Shown here piece after piece: positions 9,063 to 19,893 of a DNA stretch of 33,893 nt (position 1 is the stretch's first letter; each line of letters begins with the position of its first letter). The DNA comes from Oppiella nova (lineage: Eukaryota; Arthropoda; Arachnida; Sarcoptiformes; Oppiidae). The notes under the pieces were generated by a model. The model ran no database searches. It had not been told where the DNA came from and saw only the letters and a program-made list of their open reading frames with translations. The stretch covers positions 1 to 33,893 of the forward strand of contig CAJPVJ010000181.1 in assembly GCA_905397405.1 (NCBI GenBank), read 5' to 3'. Position numbers and translations under genes: made by a program.

Positions 9063-11376
9063 TAGAGTGTAATTACTGTATGTTCTCTATCTATGATTGA
9101 AAATCTAATCAATAGCGGAGTATATAAAAAATCAATTTAAATCACGTTTTCAATGATCTCATCTTGGAGACCTCCATTAAACCTTTAAAATTGAATGAAT
9201 CCTAAAAATTACTGAAAACTTTAATATAATATAGGGTTATATACTGTACAATGTACATGGTGCACTGGTACGATAAAATAATACACTTGAGTGAAAAGAC
9301 GAATTAAACTTAATTTAGTGAATAAATCTTTTGAATGTAGAAAACAACACAAACACGTATCACATCTTCATTTCCCAAATAGATTCGCTACAAAACTAAC
9401 ATAAAAACAATTATTAGCATCTCAAGTATCCCTACTTATAGCCAGGGAAAAGAGACATCAAAAAAGCAAACTAAATATCTTTAAAACAATTTACATTTGA
9501 TTACATTCTGTATAGTTTTGTATACATTATACAAATTTAGAGACTCGATAACAAACAGTCTTTAAATAGAAATGTTTATGATTTGAGATTGTTTTTCACA
9601 TTTCTATCTTATTTGATGTTAGAAAACAGTGTATTTATATAACATTTAATCATTAATACAATCATAAGATCTCATGTGTTTTGCAATTAGCAACTTATTG
9701 GCCTACAAATCAATTTTTCTTTTGAGGTATTACTTCTGCATGAGTTGTCTTAGCCTTAGGTTTAGTGTTGCCATTCAAGACAAATACCTTTAGATAGACA
9801 TCTATTGCGGGCATTGAATGGATGATATGATTTCTAAATGATTACTCGTTTTATCTCTTAATGTCTAAAAATATTGCACTAATGACTGGAAAATGATTGT
9901 CTGGAATACCGGCAGATAAATGACCGAAAGAACCACAAGATTTACACAACTATTCCTATAGACTAAGCAAAACATTAACTATAAGTTTGTACTTTATTTT
10001 TGAAACTGTTATTTTTATGAATAAATTTTCAATTGTTTCTGATTTTGAATATTGTGTGCACTTTATTCTCAAAGCAAACATGTTTTGTATACATATAATC
10101 CGAAAGACATCATTAGATTGAGAAACTTAAAAAATGAGGCAAAAAAATCTCAAGAATCGATTCGACAATTCATACACAGATTGAAAAATGCCATTAAATG
10201 AAGGCATTAAGGAGTGAAATATTTTGCACAAAAAATAGCGATATTTTCCGTTGTATAACAAATATATTCCGCAAAAAGTATTCATAACTCACGAGTGATA
10301 TGAATCAAGTATTGCAGTCACAAAAATCGATAGAATTATAAGTTTTCAACTATTTTGCTATGAATTGCATACCATTAACCTTTAGGATAAAAAAGATTCA
10401 AAAGAATTCTCTCGTAATACCAGTGCCGTAATACCAGTGCCACTGAAACAGTATATATAACTGATATGAAAACACGTTGGCTGTTAGACGTGATTCAAAA
10501 TCTCGATATAATGTTATATGAGTTATATAATGCAAAATAATGCTAAATATTTGACTTTTGTGTGAATACAGGCGTAATAACCAGTCAAATATTCTGTATT
10601 ATTCTGTGGCACTCAGTTAGGCTATAGTTTATAATTGAAAGCATAGACTATTGATTTTTATTGTGTCGACTATCAGATGCGTTATGAATTGCATTCACAT
10701 TCACATTACTCGCTCAGAATCCTAACCAAACTCATAGTCAGCGTAAGTTAATGTCTGCTGAATAATATTCAACAAATTCAATACTAAATATAATTTTAAA
10801 TTCACGTGGGCTCTACTGTTACTCGCATTTAATATTTCTAAATTGAATTGAATTACAGAATAAAAGATATATTTATAAAATAATATATAATATTAACGTC
10901 ATATATTTGTATTGTATAATGTAAAGAATTTTTGCTTCATACATTATATAAGTTATTTTTATATTTCAATACATATTCCCCACAAATGTCTTTGTGTCAC
11001 AAAAATAAAAACTCAAATTTATTGCACAAACAAGTGATTCGGCTTTTCCTATTAAATTCCTAATAAATTTCTTATACGAAACATTAGTTTAATTTAATAT
11101 TCAAAATAAATTGAAAATTCCGACCGAAATATGTTTTCCAACATTTCCTTTCGAGATATGAATGAGTTTTACTATAATTTAATAATATAACAAACAAAAG
11201 AAAAATGCTTTTTATTGCTTCAGGTATTTGACAGACTATACAAAAAATGATAGATTGGATACTCTGTGGAGTGAATACAGGAAAAAAGTACAGTATTTTC
11301 AAATTAGATTACAAACTCATGATTTCGATTTCGATGTCTTATCACCCCTTCTCTGTCATCAGTCTTCGTAATCGAG
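9063..11376. other. AT-rich intergenic DNA, one candidate exon
   Basis: No full gene is supported. The stretch holds one candidate minus-strand exon (9734-9801) and two close copies of the decamer ATACCAGTGC (10417-10426 and 10431-10440). The minus-strand open frame at 11084-11302 is Phe/Ile-rich noise downstream of the second EB gene. Confidence 0.45.
9734..9801 (-). other. Candidate isolated exon, weakly C2-domain-like
   Basis: On the minus strand an acceptor-like AATAG is followed by 68 bases that translate as DVYLKVFVLNGNTKPKAKT and onward, then a donor-like GAA|GTAATA. The pattern of a strand 'VYLKVFVL' followed by a basic loop resembles the start of many C2 domains. No neighbouring exon was found, so it could be one exon of a gene with long introns, a relic, or chance. 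Confidence 0.2.
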
Positions 11377-12552
11377 TTAAACGACAAAATTCTTGTGTTT
11401 ATCGAATTGAATGACTTCTTCATAAGTCGGCGGTTCGTCGCTATATGTCTGGCAATCGGTGGGGAAGAGCTCATCAAAGGTCGGCGGAGGATAACTCTGA
11501 TTAATAGCTGCGCTCACATCCGACTGCAGTGACAGCTGAGACGCTGCCAACTCCTGGTCCTCGGACTCGACCATCGACTGGACGACACATGTATCGCACT
11601 GTCGGTACTGCGAGGCCTGATCTCGGCGTATGGACTGCTCCACCAGACGTAGACCTCGTTTGGCATTTCCCAGAATAAACAGCAAACATATCCAAAGCGC
11701 CAGAATGACGAATATGGAGTAAATTCTGGGCGGTTCTATCAAATCAAACTTATTTGGATTGGAGTCCATTTTAATCAATTGGATGTTTCTCTTGACACAA
11801 TCCACGAGCTCCTCGTCATCGGAACAGTCGTGCCCTTCGTTTGGTTCGCATCTATTGCTCTGGTATTTGTCGAAATGAAATCCAGGCTTACATTTGCAGA
11901 CATTCTTCACACAAACCAAAGCCGTGTCTCCGCAGCCCTCGGCTGTCAAACAGTGGTCGTCGTAATTGAGCTGTGATTTGCAGGAATCCGTATACGTGTC
12001 ATAATAGTATCCGGATCTGCATTCACAGCGATGGTACTCATTGCACATACTATTAGACAGTTTGCTATAACAGTCCCAACCAGTCATACATTTGCCGCCA
12101 ATGACCACCGTCCGGATACAGAGTCCCAGGTTCTTGTTGTACTCGTAACCATTATTATGATCGCAATCACATTTACCCGGATTAGTGAACCCAAACCTAT
12201 ACCACAATAGTATCCAGAAGTCATCCTTGAATTCGGTGTCCAAACCAAAACATCCGGCATTTGGGATGTGATTGCATTCGACTGAACCCATACACGACTG
12301 GTTGATGGCCTTATGCTGAAGACATATGCCGTTCAAGAGACTGATGGGATATTTTGGACCACATTTACAGGTTTGGCTCTTTTTGTCACATTCTTGAGTA
12401 TCTGAGTTACGGCACCCGACGGTCGGGTATTTCTGGAAATCACATTTCTGTAATTTGTCTCCATTTGTACATTCAATACAATAAATAAATAAAAATATCA
12501 ATAAAATTTGAACAAAATTTAAACTTTGATTGCATTTCGAGTGAAAACTCAT
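11377..12552 (-). CDS. EB/EGF-like cysteine-rich single-pass membrane protein with PPxY tail
   Basis: This single-exon frame of 391 residues uses ATG 12552-12550; the frame runs 7 codons further up only from a TTG. A signal peptide occupies about residues 1-25 (VQILLIFLFIYCIE). Four or so EB-type modules span residues 36-235, each with the CxC hallmark (CKC, CDC, CEC, CKC) and a C-x9-C linker such as CLQHKAINQSC. An acidic juxtamembrane stretch leads to a membrane helix at about 277-295 (YSIFVILALWICLLFILG). The roughly 95-residue cytoplasmic tail has PPPTF and a consensus PPTY motif (about 374-377), which in other proteins binds WW domains of Nedd4-type ubiquitin ligases. The layout suggests a cell-surface receptor or adhesion protein; ligand unknown. 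It is intact, unlike the EB gene at 5682-7082, and lies on the same strand. Confidence 0.8.
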   Translation of the reverse strand: MSFHSKCNQSLNFVQILLIFLFIYCIECTNGDKLQKCDFQKYPTVGCRNSDTQECDKKSQTCKCGPKYPISLLNGICLQHKAINQSCMGSVECNHIPNAGCFGLDTEFKDDFWILLWYRFGFTNPGKCDCDHNNGYEYNKNLGLCIRTVVIGGKCMTGWDCYSKLSNSMCNEYHRCECRSGYYYDTYTDSCKSQLNYDDHCLTAEGCGDTALVCVKNVCKCKPGFHFDKYQSNRCEPNEGHDCSDDEELVDCVKRNIQLIKMDSNPNKFDLIEPPRIYSIFVILALWICLLFILGNAKRGLRLVEQSIRRDQASQYRQCDTCVVQSMVESEDQELAASQLSLQSDVSAAINQSYPPPTFDELFPTDCQTYSDEPPTYEEVIQFDKHKNFVV

Positions 12553-14155
12553 TATTTGATTTGAAATTAACAATTGATTGGAAAGTTGATCACAAAATTG
12601 ATCAAGATCAATTTGATTACGAATTAAATGGAATCCATTGAGACATTGAAGACAACAATATATCCTATTCTTACGGAATAACTACTGAATAGCGCTTAAT
12701 ATCGGATACGTTTGCAAACAGTTTATTGATTTCATGTGAAATTCTCTTATATTGTAATTCCTTATCATTAGTATTCTCTATTAAAATATTAGTTTTAAAT
12801 ATTATTATTTAATAATTAATTTTTCCCTTAAAACTATAGATTTTTTCTAATATTCTTTATAATAAAATTATTTCATTGAGTGATACATGACTTGATTTTC
12901 GATTCAATATAAAGATATAATTCTTTCGATGACTTAATCAGTACTGAAATAAATGAAATGAAAGACAATATATTTTTATTACATTCAATTTGATTGCTTT
13001 TTATGGATTCAATAAAATAATAGACATTATATTAAATACTTACAATACTTACTGCAAGTATTGATTGGATCGAGTTTTGTTACAATGATTAACTGACTTA
13101 TATTTGCTAGATAAATCTCATCATGCAAGTTTTATGACACAATCATGAGCATCGCAATCAAAATAATACATTAATTGTTACAAAACTTTATTATTTCAAT
13201 ATAACTTTTTTAAAACTTAGACCTAAAATATTTGTCATAATATTGTATGATATTTATATTTCAAAAAATCACCACATACATTTTTAAATATTAATAACTT
13301 AGTAGTAATACAATTTAGAGATTTGTTATTATTACTGTATTATTTTGAAACTAGTTAAAATTAAAAATTATTGATTTATAATTATTATATACTGTATAAT
13401 ACATGTAATATTTATGTATTGATAAGTTATAATCCACATCCGATATAACGACATAATGTTGCAGAAAATTAACCGACTAAATTGAACAAAAATAACTTTT
13501 TTACTAGGACAATTATGTTAGTTGAATGAACTTAACCAACATTTCAATATCAATTTCTAATCCAATATTTCAGTCATTTAATTAAAATTACTTAATATGA
13601 AATAATTGCACAAAAACTAACAGAAATAATGAAATGTTTTGAATAGTTTATAAAAAAATTGATTAAAATTAGTTTTGATCGTTACATTGAAATCATAGGC
13701 AAAGTTGTCGACTATTTCAATGCATTCACTGTCTGTCTGTGGCGTAAGTGACGTCTAGTGTGTGTTTTGTAGGCATTCATTGTGTGATGTAATGAATGAC
13801 TCAATGGTTGCAAATGTAATGCACTTTAAAGTGAACGTCAACTTAAAGTGAGCCCTAAATGCTATCATTGTTTGAGTAAACACTGAATACAATACTAATA
13901 CTATTAGTAATAGTCATATAAATAGCAATAATTAGCACTTATCCTCATTTAACAACACTATCCACACATTCATTGTCACTTTTTGGACATTATCAAGGTA
14001 AATCATTCAATTGATTTGAGTTCAATTCACTTATTTAATTCACATACAGTAATTAACATTGCTAATTTATGTATTATACATTACAATATCAATTGTATCA
14101 CTAATTTGTGAACTAATTCATTGAATACCAATTGATTGGCAGTTAATAGATCCAG
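12553..14155. other. Intergenic region between the EB gene and BCAP31
   Basis: The two genes are transcribed away from each other across this 1.6-kb AT-rich stretch. A GC-richer patch at about 13720-13870 contains the palindrome ACTTTAAAGT. No TATA box can be assigned firmly. No coding frame was found. Confidence 0.4.
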
Positions 14156-14690
14156 ATGTCTGTCCAGTGGACTCTTGTGGCCGTCTTCCTGTACGTTGAG
14201 ATCGCTTTTGTGGTCCTCTTATTGGTTCCCTTTATATCATCCAAAACGTGAGTCCATTATCTGATCCATTGATTCACTCATATTTCATAATCAATTGGTC
14301 TGTATTTATCCTAAAAGATGGCAAAAGTTCTTCAAATCTCGGTTCTTAAGAAGCATTGAGAGTCAGGCGAACCTCTATTTCATGGTATTTATCGTTATAT
14401 TGGTTCTGCTCTTCGTTGGTATGTATTGTCTGTGAGCCGGCGTTCAGACCGGTCTCTGTCTCTCTGACTAACTATATGTGTCTGTAATCCATAATCTGGT
14501 GCTATGTTTGACTCCAGACTCGATCCGTGAGATGTCTAAGTATTCGTCGGAGAAGGTGCACGACTCAGACCACGGGCACCTGGATGCTGAACTCCAACAC
14601 TCCATGAAACTGTTCAGAGCTCAGCGCAACTTCTATATCGCAGGATTCGCTCTCTTCCTCTGCCTGTAAGACACCATTCATTACTTCCTT

Positions 14691-14734
<44 letters not shown>

Positions 14735-15561
14735 GTGTCCTTTTTGTGTTCATCTGAATGTTTGGACAAATATTTATGATGATATGAGTATCCATTAAAA
14801 TGCATACAATGTGTGAGCCCTGAGTCCTTTCAATGTCTAGAGATTATACCGGTAATAGAGATAACATATACGTGTCAACAGATAGCAGACAATGAAGTGT
14901 TTGTCTGACATTTAAGTACTTTTCAAACTTTACTCTTTCACTAAACTGTCAATACATTAGAAAGCCCTAAGAATTAGTTGTGATAAACACATCCCACACT
15001 TGTTTTAGTGGTTGAATGCATGCATGAAATAGTTTGCTCTCAATTATCGACGAAATGCATACTTTGTGCCATTAATTTGAAACAAATATCACACACCATA
15101 TCACCGTTTAGTGTAATCCGACGACTGGTTGTACTGATCGGATGTCAGGCCCAACTCGAAGCCCAGGCCGAGGCGTCCATCAAACAGGCGAAGGGCGCGT
15201 CTCAGCACTCGAAGCAACTGTTGGAACAGTTGTCGACAACACAGACATCGCGGGAGACACTCAACGAAAACGAAGGCAATAAGAAAATCGAGAAACAAGA
15301 ACAAGACTTAAGGAAAATGAGGGAAGAGTTGGCGTCGGCTAAGGAGGAGCTCATCCGATACCGCGTCAACTGCGAGTCTATGAAAAAACAGGCCGAAGCC
15401 GTGTCCGAGGAGTACGACAGACTGCTCGTCGAACACGACAAACTACAGGTGCGATCACACCATATGACAGCTGTTTCTCAGATTAATTCACTTTTTTGTT
15501 GCATTTATAGCGCGAATACAACAAACTGTCAAATGTTGATGACGTCAAGAAAGACAAGTAA
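14156..15561 (+). CDS. BCAP31: B-cell receptor-associated protein 31 homologue (BAP31), 5 exons
   Basis: Exons are 14156-14247, 14318-14418, 14518-14665, 15112-15448 and 15511-15561, all with GT-AG introns, giving 242 residues (human BAP31 is about 246). The start MSVQWTLVAVFLY matches the family's N-terminus. Three membrane segments lie at about 7-27, 45-64 and 103-124, with the conserved MKLFRAQRNFYIAGF before the third. A cytoplasmic coiled coil follows (about 126-225, ending EYDRLLVEHDKLQ). The C-terminus KKDK is a KKxx-type ER retrieval signal. BAP31 proteins are ER membrane chaperones and cargo receptors that help sort membrane proteins and take part in ER-linked apoptosis signalling. 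Intron 3 (446 bases) carries a CT microsatellite. The gene is convergent with the ASZ1-like gene, about 230 bases apart. Confidence 0.95.
14693..14727. repeat. CT microsatellite in BCAP31 intron 3
   Basis: A (CT)n run of about 17 units starts 27 bases after the exon 3 donor. Confidence 0.95.
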
Positions 15562-15791
15562 TCCCATCGTAAAGTGAAATGTTTTTATAAATTATAACAG
15601 AATTACATAAATAAGTGATTTTCTTTGATTTCTCATAGTTTCTGTGCTTTAATTACAACTTATTTGTGTATTACTTAACAGTTAAATGATATCTAAGTTT
15701 GCGTTTCGCTTCTAAATAATGGTTTTATATAAACAAAACATTTTTAAACATAAATCTCAACACTTTGTGTTATTTTTCGATGATTAGAGCT

Positions 15792-17794
15792 TTAATAAAA
15801 TTTGTAATACAGTTTGGAGAGTGTACTCGGGATTGAATTCAACATAAAAGTGAATGTATTTTCTCCATTCATTTTACCGTATTTTACGACATAAACACTG
15901 AGAGCACTGACAGCTATCAGACTGAAGAGAAAGCCTTTGGAATACTTCGTTGATTTGCGACACTTATTGTCGATCTCATCCTCTAATGTGAATGGAATGG
16001 AAAGGAGATCCGGAGTTTGCGGTTCACTCGTGTCTTCAATCGCATTGATAACATCGCGAAGTGATTGGATCTCTTGGTATAGCATTCGAGAGTTGGACAG
16101 CGCCTGAAGTATTTCGTTATAAACCTGGCGTTTGGTCGACACCTCATTGTTGAGACCCATTATGTCCGGCCTTTTAGTGACTGTGTTCTTGAGATACGCG
16201 ACCGTCTGATCGATTCGATGCAAATGATTGGCCACATTAGACATCACACACAACATATCCGGACACCTAATCCACAATAATGCTCAGCAAAGGACTACCA
16301 ATTGATACAAAGACTTACGTAATAGTAGTCTTAAGACTTATGTCTTTGAGTGATTCCCTCTTCCAGTCCTGGCCGTGAAGTAACACAATATTTGCGCAAA
16401 TCTTTCGTATGTCTGCCGGTTCGGTGACTCCAATCTTCAGGAGCGCCACCTCAGCATTGGTCACCAAATCCTGATAACCAATGTTATGCTCCAAGAATTT
16501 GGGCAACAATTCTATGCGATCTGATTGTCGCAAGAACTCCTCCAATTCACCACTGTTTACAAAGTTTACAACTATTAAATCTATAATAATTAGACACTTA
16601 TATCAAATAAATTACTGATTGGTTGGCTTTGGTTGTGACTTTTCTCGGCACTTGATCTCAGCCACAGGTCTGACATAATCCTCCAAAATCTTCACCTCCT
16701 CTTCACTCAGTTTCGTATTATCGCTATTGATATCATCTTCCGCACCATTAGCGTTGTCGTCAATTTTATTCTTAATATTTTCCAAAATAATACTAATCTA
16801 TAAATAAGCGTTGGATTAATGCCAACAATTATTATCGGTTTATAAAAAGCATTCAATACTTTTTGATGGCCTTTGGATTCAGCGATTTGTGCCGCAGTTT
16901 GCGATGACTTCGTCTTCAGAGTGATGTCAATGTCATTACTGCTAAGCAGTCTCTCGATTACCTTTCCCTGACCTTCCCTTACGGCCCAATGCAGTGCCTA
17001 ATGATTGCAATGATTTTGAACCAAACATTAGATACAAATCTATTGAATGTCTTCAGCAATGCCTACATTCCAGCCCTCATTGTTTGCACGATTAATCTCT
17101 GCGTTATTATCGATGAGCTCTTGAGTGAGACCACACTTCCCGGCTTTGGCCGCATATATGAGCGCAGAGTTTCCGTATTTATCCAAAGCGTTCACATTTG
17201 CGCCAAATTTGATCAGACTTTTGGCGCAATCAATCAGATCCTCTTCACTCACATCACTGCGAGCGCCGCAGACGGCCATCAATGGCGTCGAGTTGTCTTC
17301 ACAACTGTAAGTATTAATTTTCTGACCAAGCGCTGAGTTACCAAGTCTGTTTGGCAACACTATCAATCCTAGTCGAGGAGAAAGGTCGTCTATCACTTGC
17401 TACAGAAACACAGGTGGCAACCACCGCATGTAGAGTGGTGTCCAACCGGCCGACAGAATGGTGTCCACGAAGAACTTGTTGTCTTTTTCCATCAATTGCT
17501 TCAAATAGTCTGCGTTTCCATTGATAATAGCCATCCGGATGTCACTCAAACAGATGACACCATCCGAAGAGGCAATCGACTCGAGGCACACATTTCGCTG
17601 CAATGGAAACCAATGATCACATGAATGGCTACAAACTCGAGACAAACCTTTGGTTTAGGTTTTGAAGTTGTGATGGGAGTGGACTCGACGACAGGGGAAG
17701 TGATGGTCACCTCTTTGTGGTAATGGTTATAGTTATCCAAATAGTCGTCGTCTTCGTCGCTGTACTCCTCAGCGCCCGCCGGAAGAAACGACAT
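15792..17794 (-). CDS. ASZ1: GASZ/ASZ1 homologue: ankyrin repeats, SAM domain, C-terminal membrane anchor
   Basis: Reading down the minus strand the exons are 17794-17648, 17597-about 17359, 17304-17067, 16997-16860, 16797-16616, 16552-16319 and 16266-15792. The product is about 545 residues (mouse and human GASZ about 475). The acidic N-terminus (MSFLPAGAEEYSDEDDDY) resembles vertebrate GASZ. Ankyrin repeats follow (GWTPL; NSTPLMAVCGA; LDKYGNSALIYAAKAG; GWN-ALHWAVREG), then a SAM domain (FLRQSDRIELLPKFLEHN), a coiled stretch and a membrane helix near the end (GFLFSLIAVSALSVYVVKYG). GASZ is an outer-mitochondrial-membrane scaffold of the piRNA pathway in germ cells. An in-frame TAG at 17402-17400 in exon 2 is unexplained: the splice from exon 2 to 3 (donor near 17358) and the reading around 17400-17435 are the weak part of this model. 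Confidence 0.8.
17400..17402 (-). other. In-frame TAG in the ankyrin region of the ASZ1-like gene
   Basis: Exon 2 reads GWTPLYMRWLPPVFL, stop, then QVIDDL in the same frame, and both sides align with the ankyrin region of GASZ. The stop also forms the end of an acceptor-like TTTCTGTAG. No donor gives a frame-preserving intron that keeps the GWTPL motif: the nearest GT gives 25 bases and shifts frame, and a 69-base intron from 17468 keeps the frame but deletes the motif. Confidence 0.7.
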
Positions 17795-17814
17795 GACAGA
17801 CAGACAGACAGACA
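17795..17814. repeat. (GACA)5 tetranucleotide repeat abutting the ASZ1 start codon
   Basis: Five GACA units on the plus strand (TGTC in the mRNA sense) lie directly against the ATG of the ASZ1-like gene, so they would be the last bases of its 5' untranslated region. The same frame stays open a few codons upstream, and a second ATG lies at 17815-17813. Confidence 0.85.
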
Positions 17815-18126
17815 CTGGTCTGTGATGTATGGACTCTGTGGAGGAATGGGTGACTTATTTGGCACCAAATGTCGTGTCAAATGACACGAAGAGTCAATTG
17901 AATGCCAATAATAGGTCTCAAGTCTGTTACGTTAGTTTTCACTTTTGTTACGTTTGCTAACATTTGTAACTGCATTACACACTCGTTACCTAACGTACTG
18001 TTTGTGCACAACAAACACAACTACACTCGGCACTTCACTTTCTGAAAACATTGAATTCAAAGTTTTAATTGTTTTCATAAATGAATTTAAATTGTCATTC
18101 AAATCATACGTCAATTAGTGGTCGAT
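17795..18126. promoter_or_regulatory. Divergent promoter region between ASZ1-like and AFG2-like genes
   Basis: The two start codons are 332 bases apart on opposite strands, so the promoters of both genes must share or overlap this interval unless upstream non-coding exons exist. It contains repeated GTTACGTT-type motifs (about 17927-17953, with TTACCTAACG at 17986-17995) and the (GACA)5 run. No TATA box stands out, which would fit a bidirectional housekeeping or germline promoter. Confidence 0.5.
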
Positions 18127-19893
18127 ATGAATGACACAAACGATTTGACTAATGACTTGTCATTGCTTTCGATGAACGGATCCACACCTAAGAGCGGCGG
18201 CGACTCGAAGACACCGTCCACTGAATCCAATCACAAGAATCGGTCCAAAAGTCACCGCAAGAAGAGACAGCAGACACCGAAAGACAAACCCATTGTGTTG
18301 TCGGATATCATTGGATACGAGAGACAGTTGAACGCCTTGAGAGAGGTGATTGAGTTACCACTCCTCAAGAGTTCAGAGATAAGACAAATGGGTGTCCAAT
18401 GGCCGCGAAGTGCGCTCCTGTATGGGCCGACCGGCACCGGGAAGTCATTGGCAGTGAAGGCCTTCTGCAACCAATTCATGCAAAAGATGTTTTGTCTTCA
18501 CATCAATTGCGCCACTATTTTGGCTAAAAGTTTTGCCACATCTGAGACCAATTTGAAGACAATCTTTCTCTTGCGGTAGCTTTACTCAGGTTCAGAACAG
18601 ACAAACCTATTGAAACTTTACTAACGCAGGTTGTTCTTCAGCAGTCGTCTTGTCCTCTTCGCTAACTGACGATATAACACAGTTGAAAACCTACATTTGC
18701 CGCCAGAGAAGCACATTGTGGTGATTGCCATCACTAATAAACCGGATCTGATTGACACGAGTCTTCGGCGGCCGCGAAGGCTTGACCGCGAGATTGAGTT
18801 TCCCGTTCCGATGCCTACCGAAAGGACCGCTATTTTAAGGAAACACTTAAATGAAACCAATAGTGATATCAGTGACGAAGTGCTGTCAGGTTTGGCCCAA
18901 AGCGCCCACAGCTTCACCGGCGCTGATCTGGTGCTGTCGTGCGGCGAAGCGGCTCTCATTGCACTCAAAGACAACAATCGACTCGTAATCACCGAAAAGG
19001 ACTTAAAACAGGCGCTGAAGTCGATCCGTCCGTCAGCGATGAGGGAAATCAGTTTAGAGGTGCCGAACGTGTTCTGGTCAGACATCGGAGGAATGCATTC
19101 CGTGCGCAATAAGTTGACCCAATCGGTGGTGTGGCCGCTCACTAACCCCGAAGCCTTCGAGCGGTTGGACATAAAGGCGCCGAAAGGGGTGCTTATGTAC
19201 GGACCGCCCGGTTGTTGCAAAACAATGATCGGTAAGGCGTTGGCCACCGAAAGTGGTCTCAACTTTCTGGCCATAAAGGGTCCGGAATTGTTCAACAAAT
19301 GGGTCGGAGAGTCGGAGCGAGCGGTTCGTGAGGTGTTCCGCAAAGCGAAGGCCGCCTCGCCGTCCATACTATTCTTCGACGAAATCGATGCGTTGGCCGC
19401 AGAGAGAGGTAACGCAAACACTGTCGGCGACAAAGTGTTGGCCCAACTGTTGACCGAAATCGATGGCATCGAACAACTGAATGGAGTGGTGATCGTCGCC
19501 GCCACCAATCGGCCCGATATGATAGATAAGGCTCTGTTAAGGCCCGGACGCCTCGATTCCATACTTTACGTGGCGTTACCTGATTTGGAGACCAGATATG
19601 AGATCTTAAGGATTAGGACCCGAAGAATGCCCGTTAAGTTTGAACAGCCGCTCGAAGAGGTTCTTAAAGACTTATCCGTCAGGACTGAAGGCTATACCGG
19701 CGCTGAGATAACTGGTGTGTGTCAAGAGGCCGGCCTAATCGCACTGACAGCTGACATAAACTGCAAATTCGTTGAATTAAATCACTTCGAATCGGCGTTG
19801 GAGTCAATTAAACCGAGAATATCTCACGAAATGATTTCATTTTATGAGACCTATAAGAATGAGACCACAAACTATCTAAATGTTAAAAAATAA
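18127..19893 (+). CDS. SPATA5: AFG2/SPATA5-like AAA+ ATPase with degenerate first ATPase module
   Basis: ATG 18127 opens a Ser/Lys-rich leader of about 50 residues, then AAA module D1 with Walker A (GPTGTGKS) in exon 1. The second part (from about 18683 to the TAA at 19891-19893) gives the end of D1 (VIAITNKPDLIDTSLRRPRR), the linker signature IRPSAMREI, and a complete D2: WSDIGG, Walker A GPPGCCKT, Walker B ILFFDEIDAL, sensor AATNRPD, RPGRLD finger. AFG2 proteins release Rlp24 from pre-60S ribosomes. Walker B of D1 is absent, and the N-terminal double-psi domain of typical AFG2 is missing. The obvious splice (18575 to 18630) runs into TGA at 18667-18669. A weaker splice, 18529 to 18683, is frame-consistent and gives about 537 residues (human about 893). 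AATAAA overlaps the stop codon. It may be a D1-dead paralogue or a decaying copy. Confidence 0.75.

Noticed and set aside
18621-19562. 313-codon minus-strand frame
   Set aside because: Antisense shadow of the AAA ATPase, which has unmistakable Walker and linker motifs on the plus strand.
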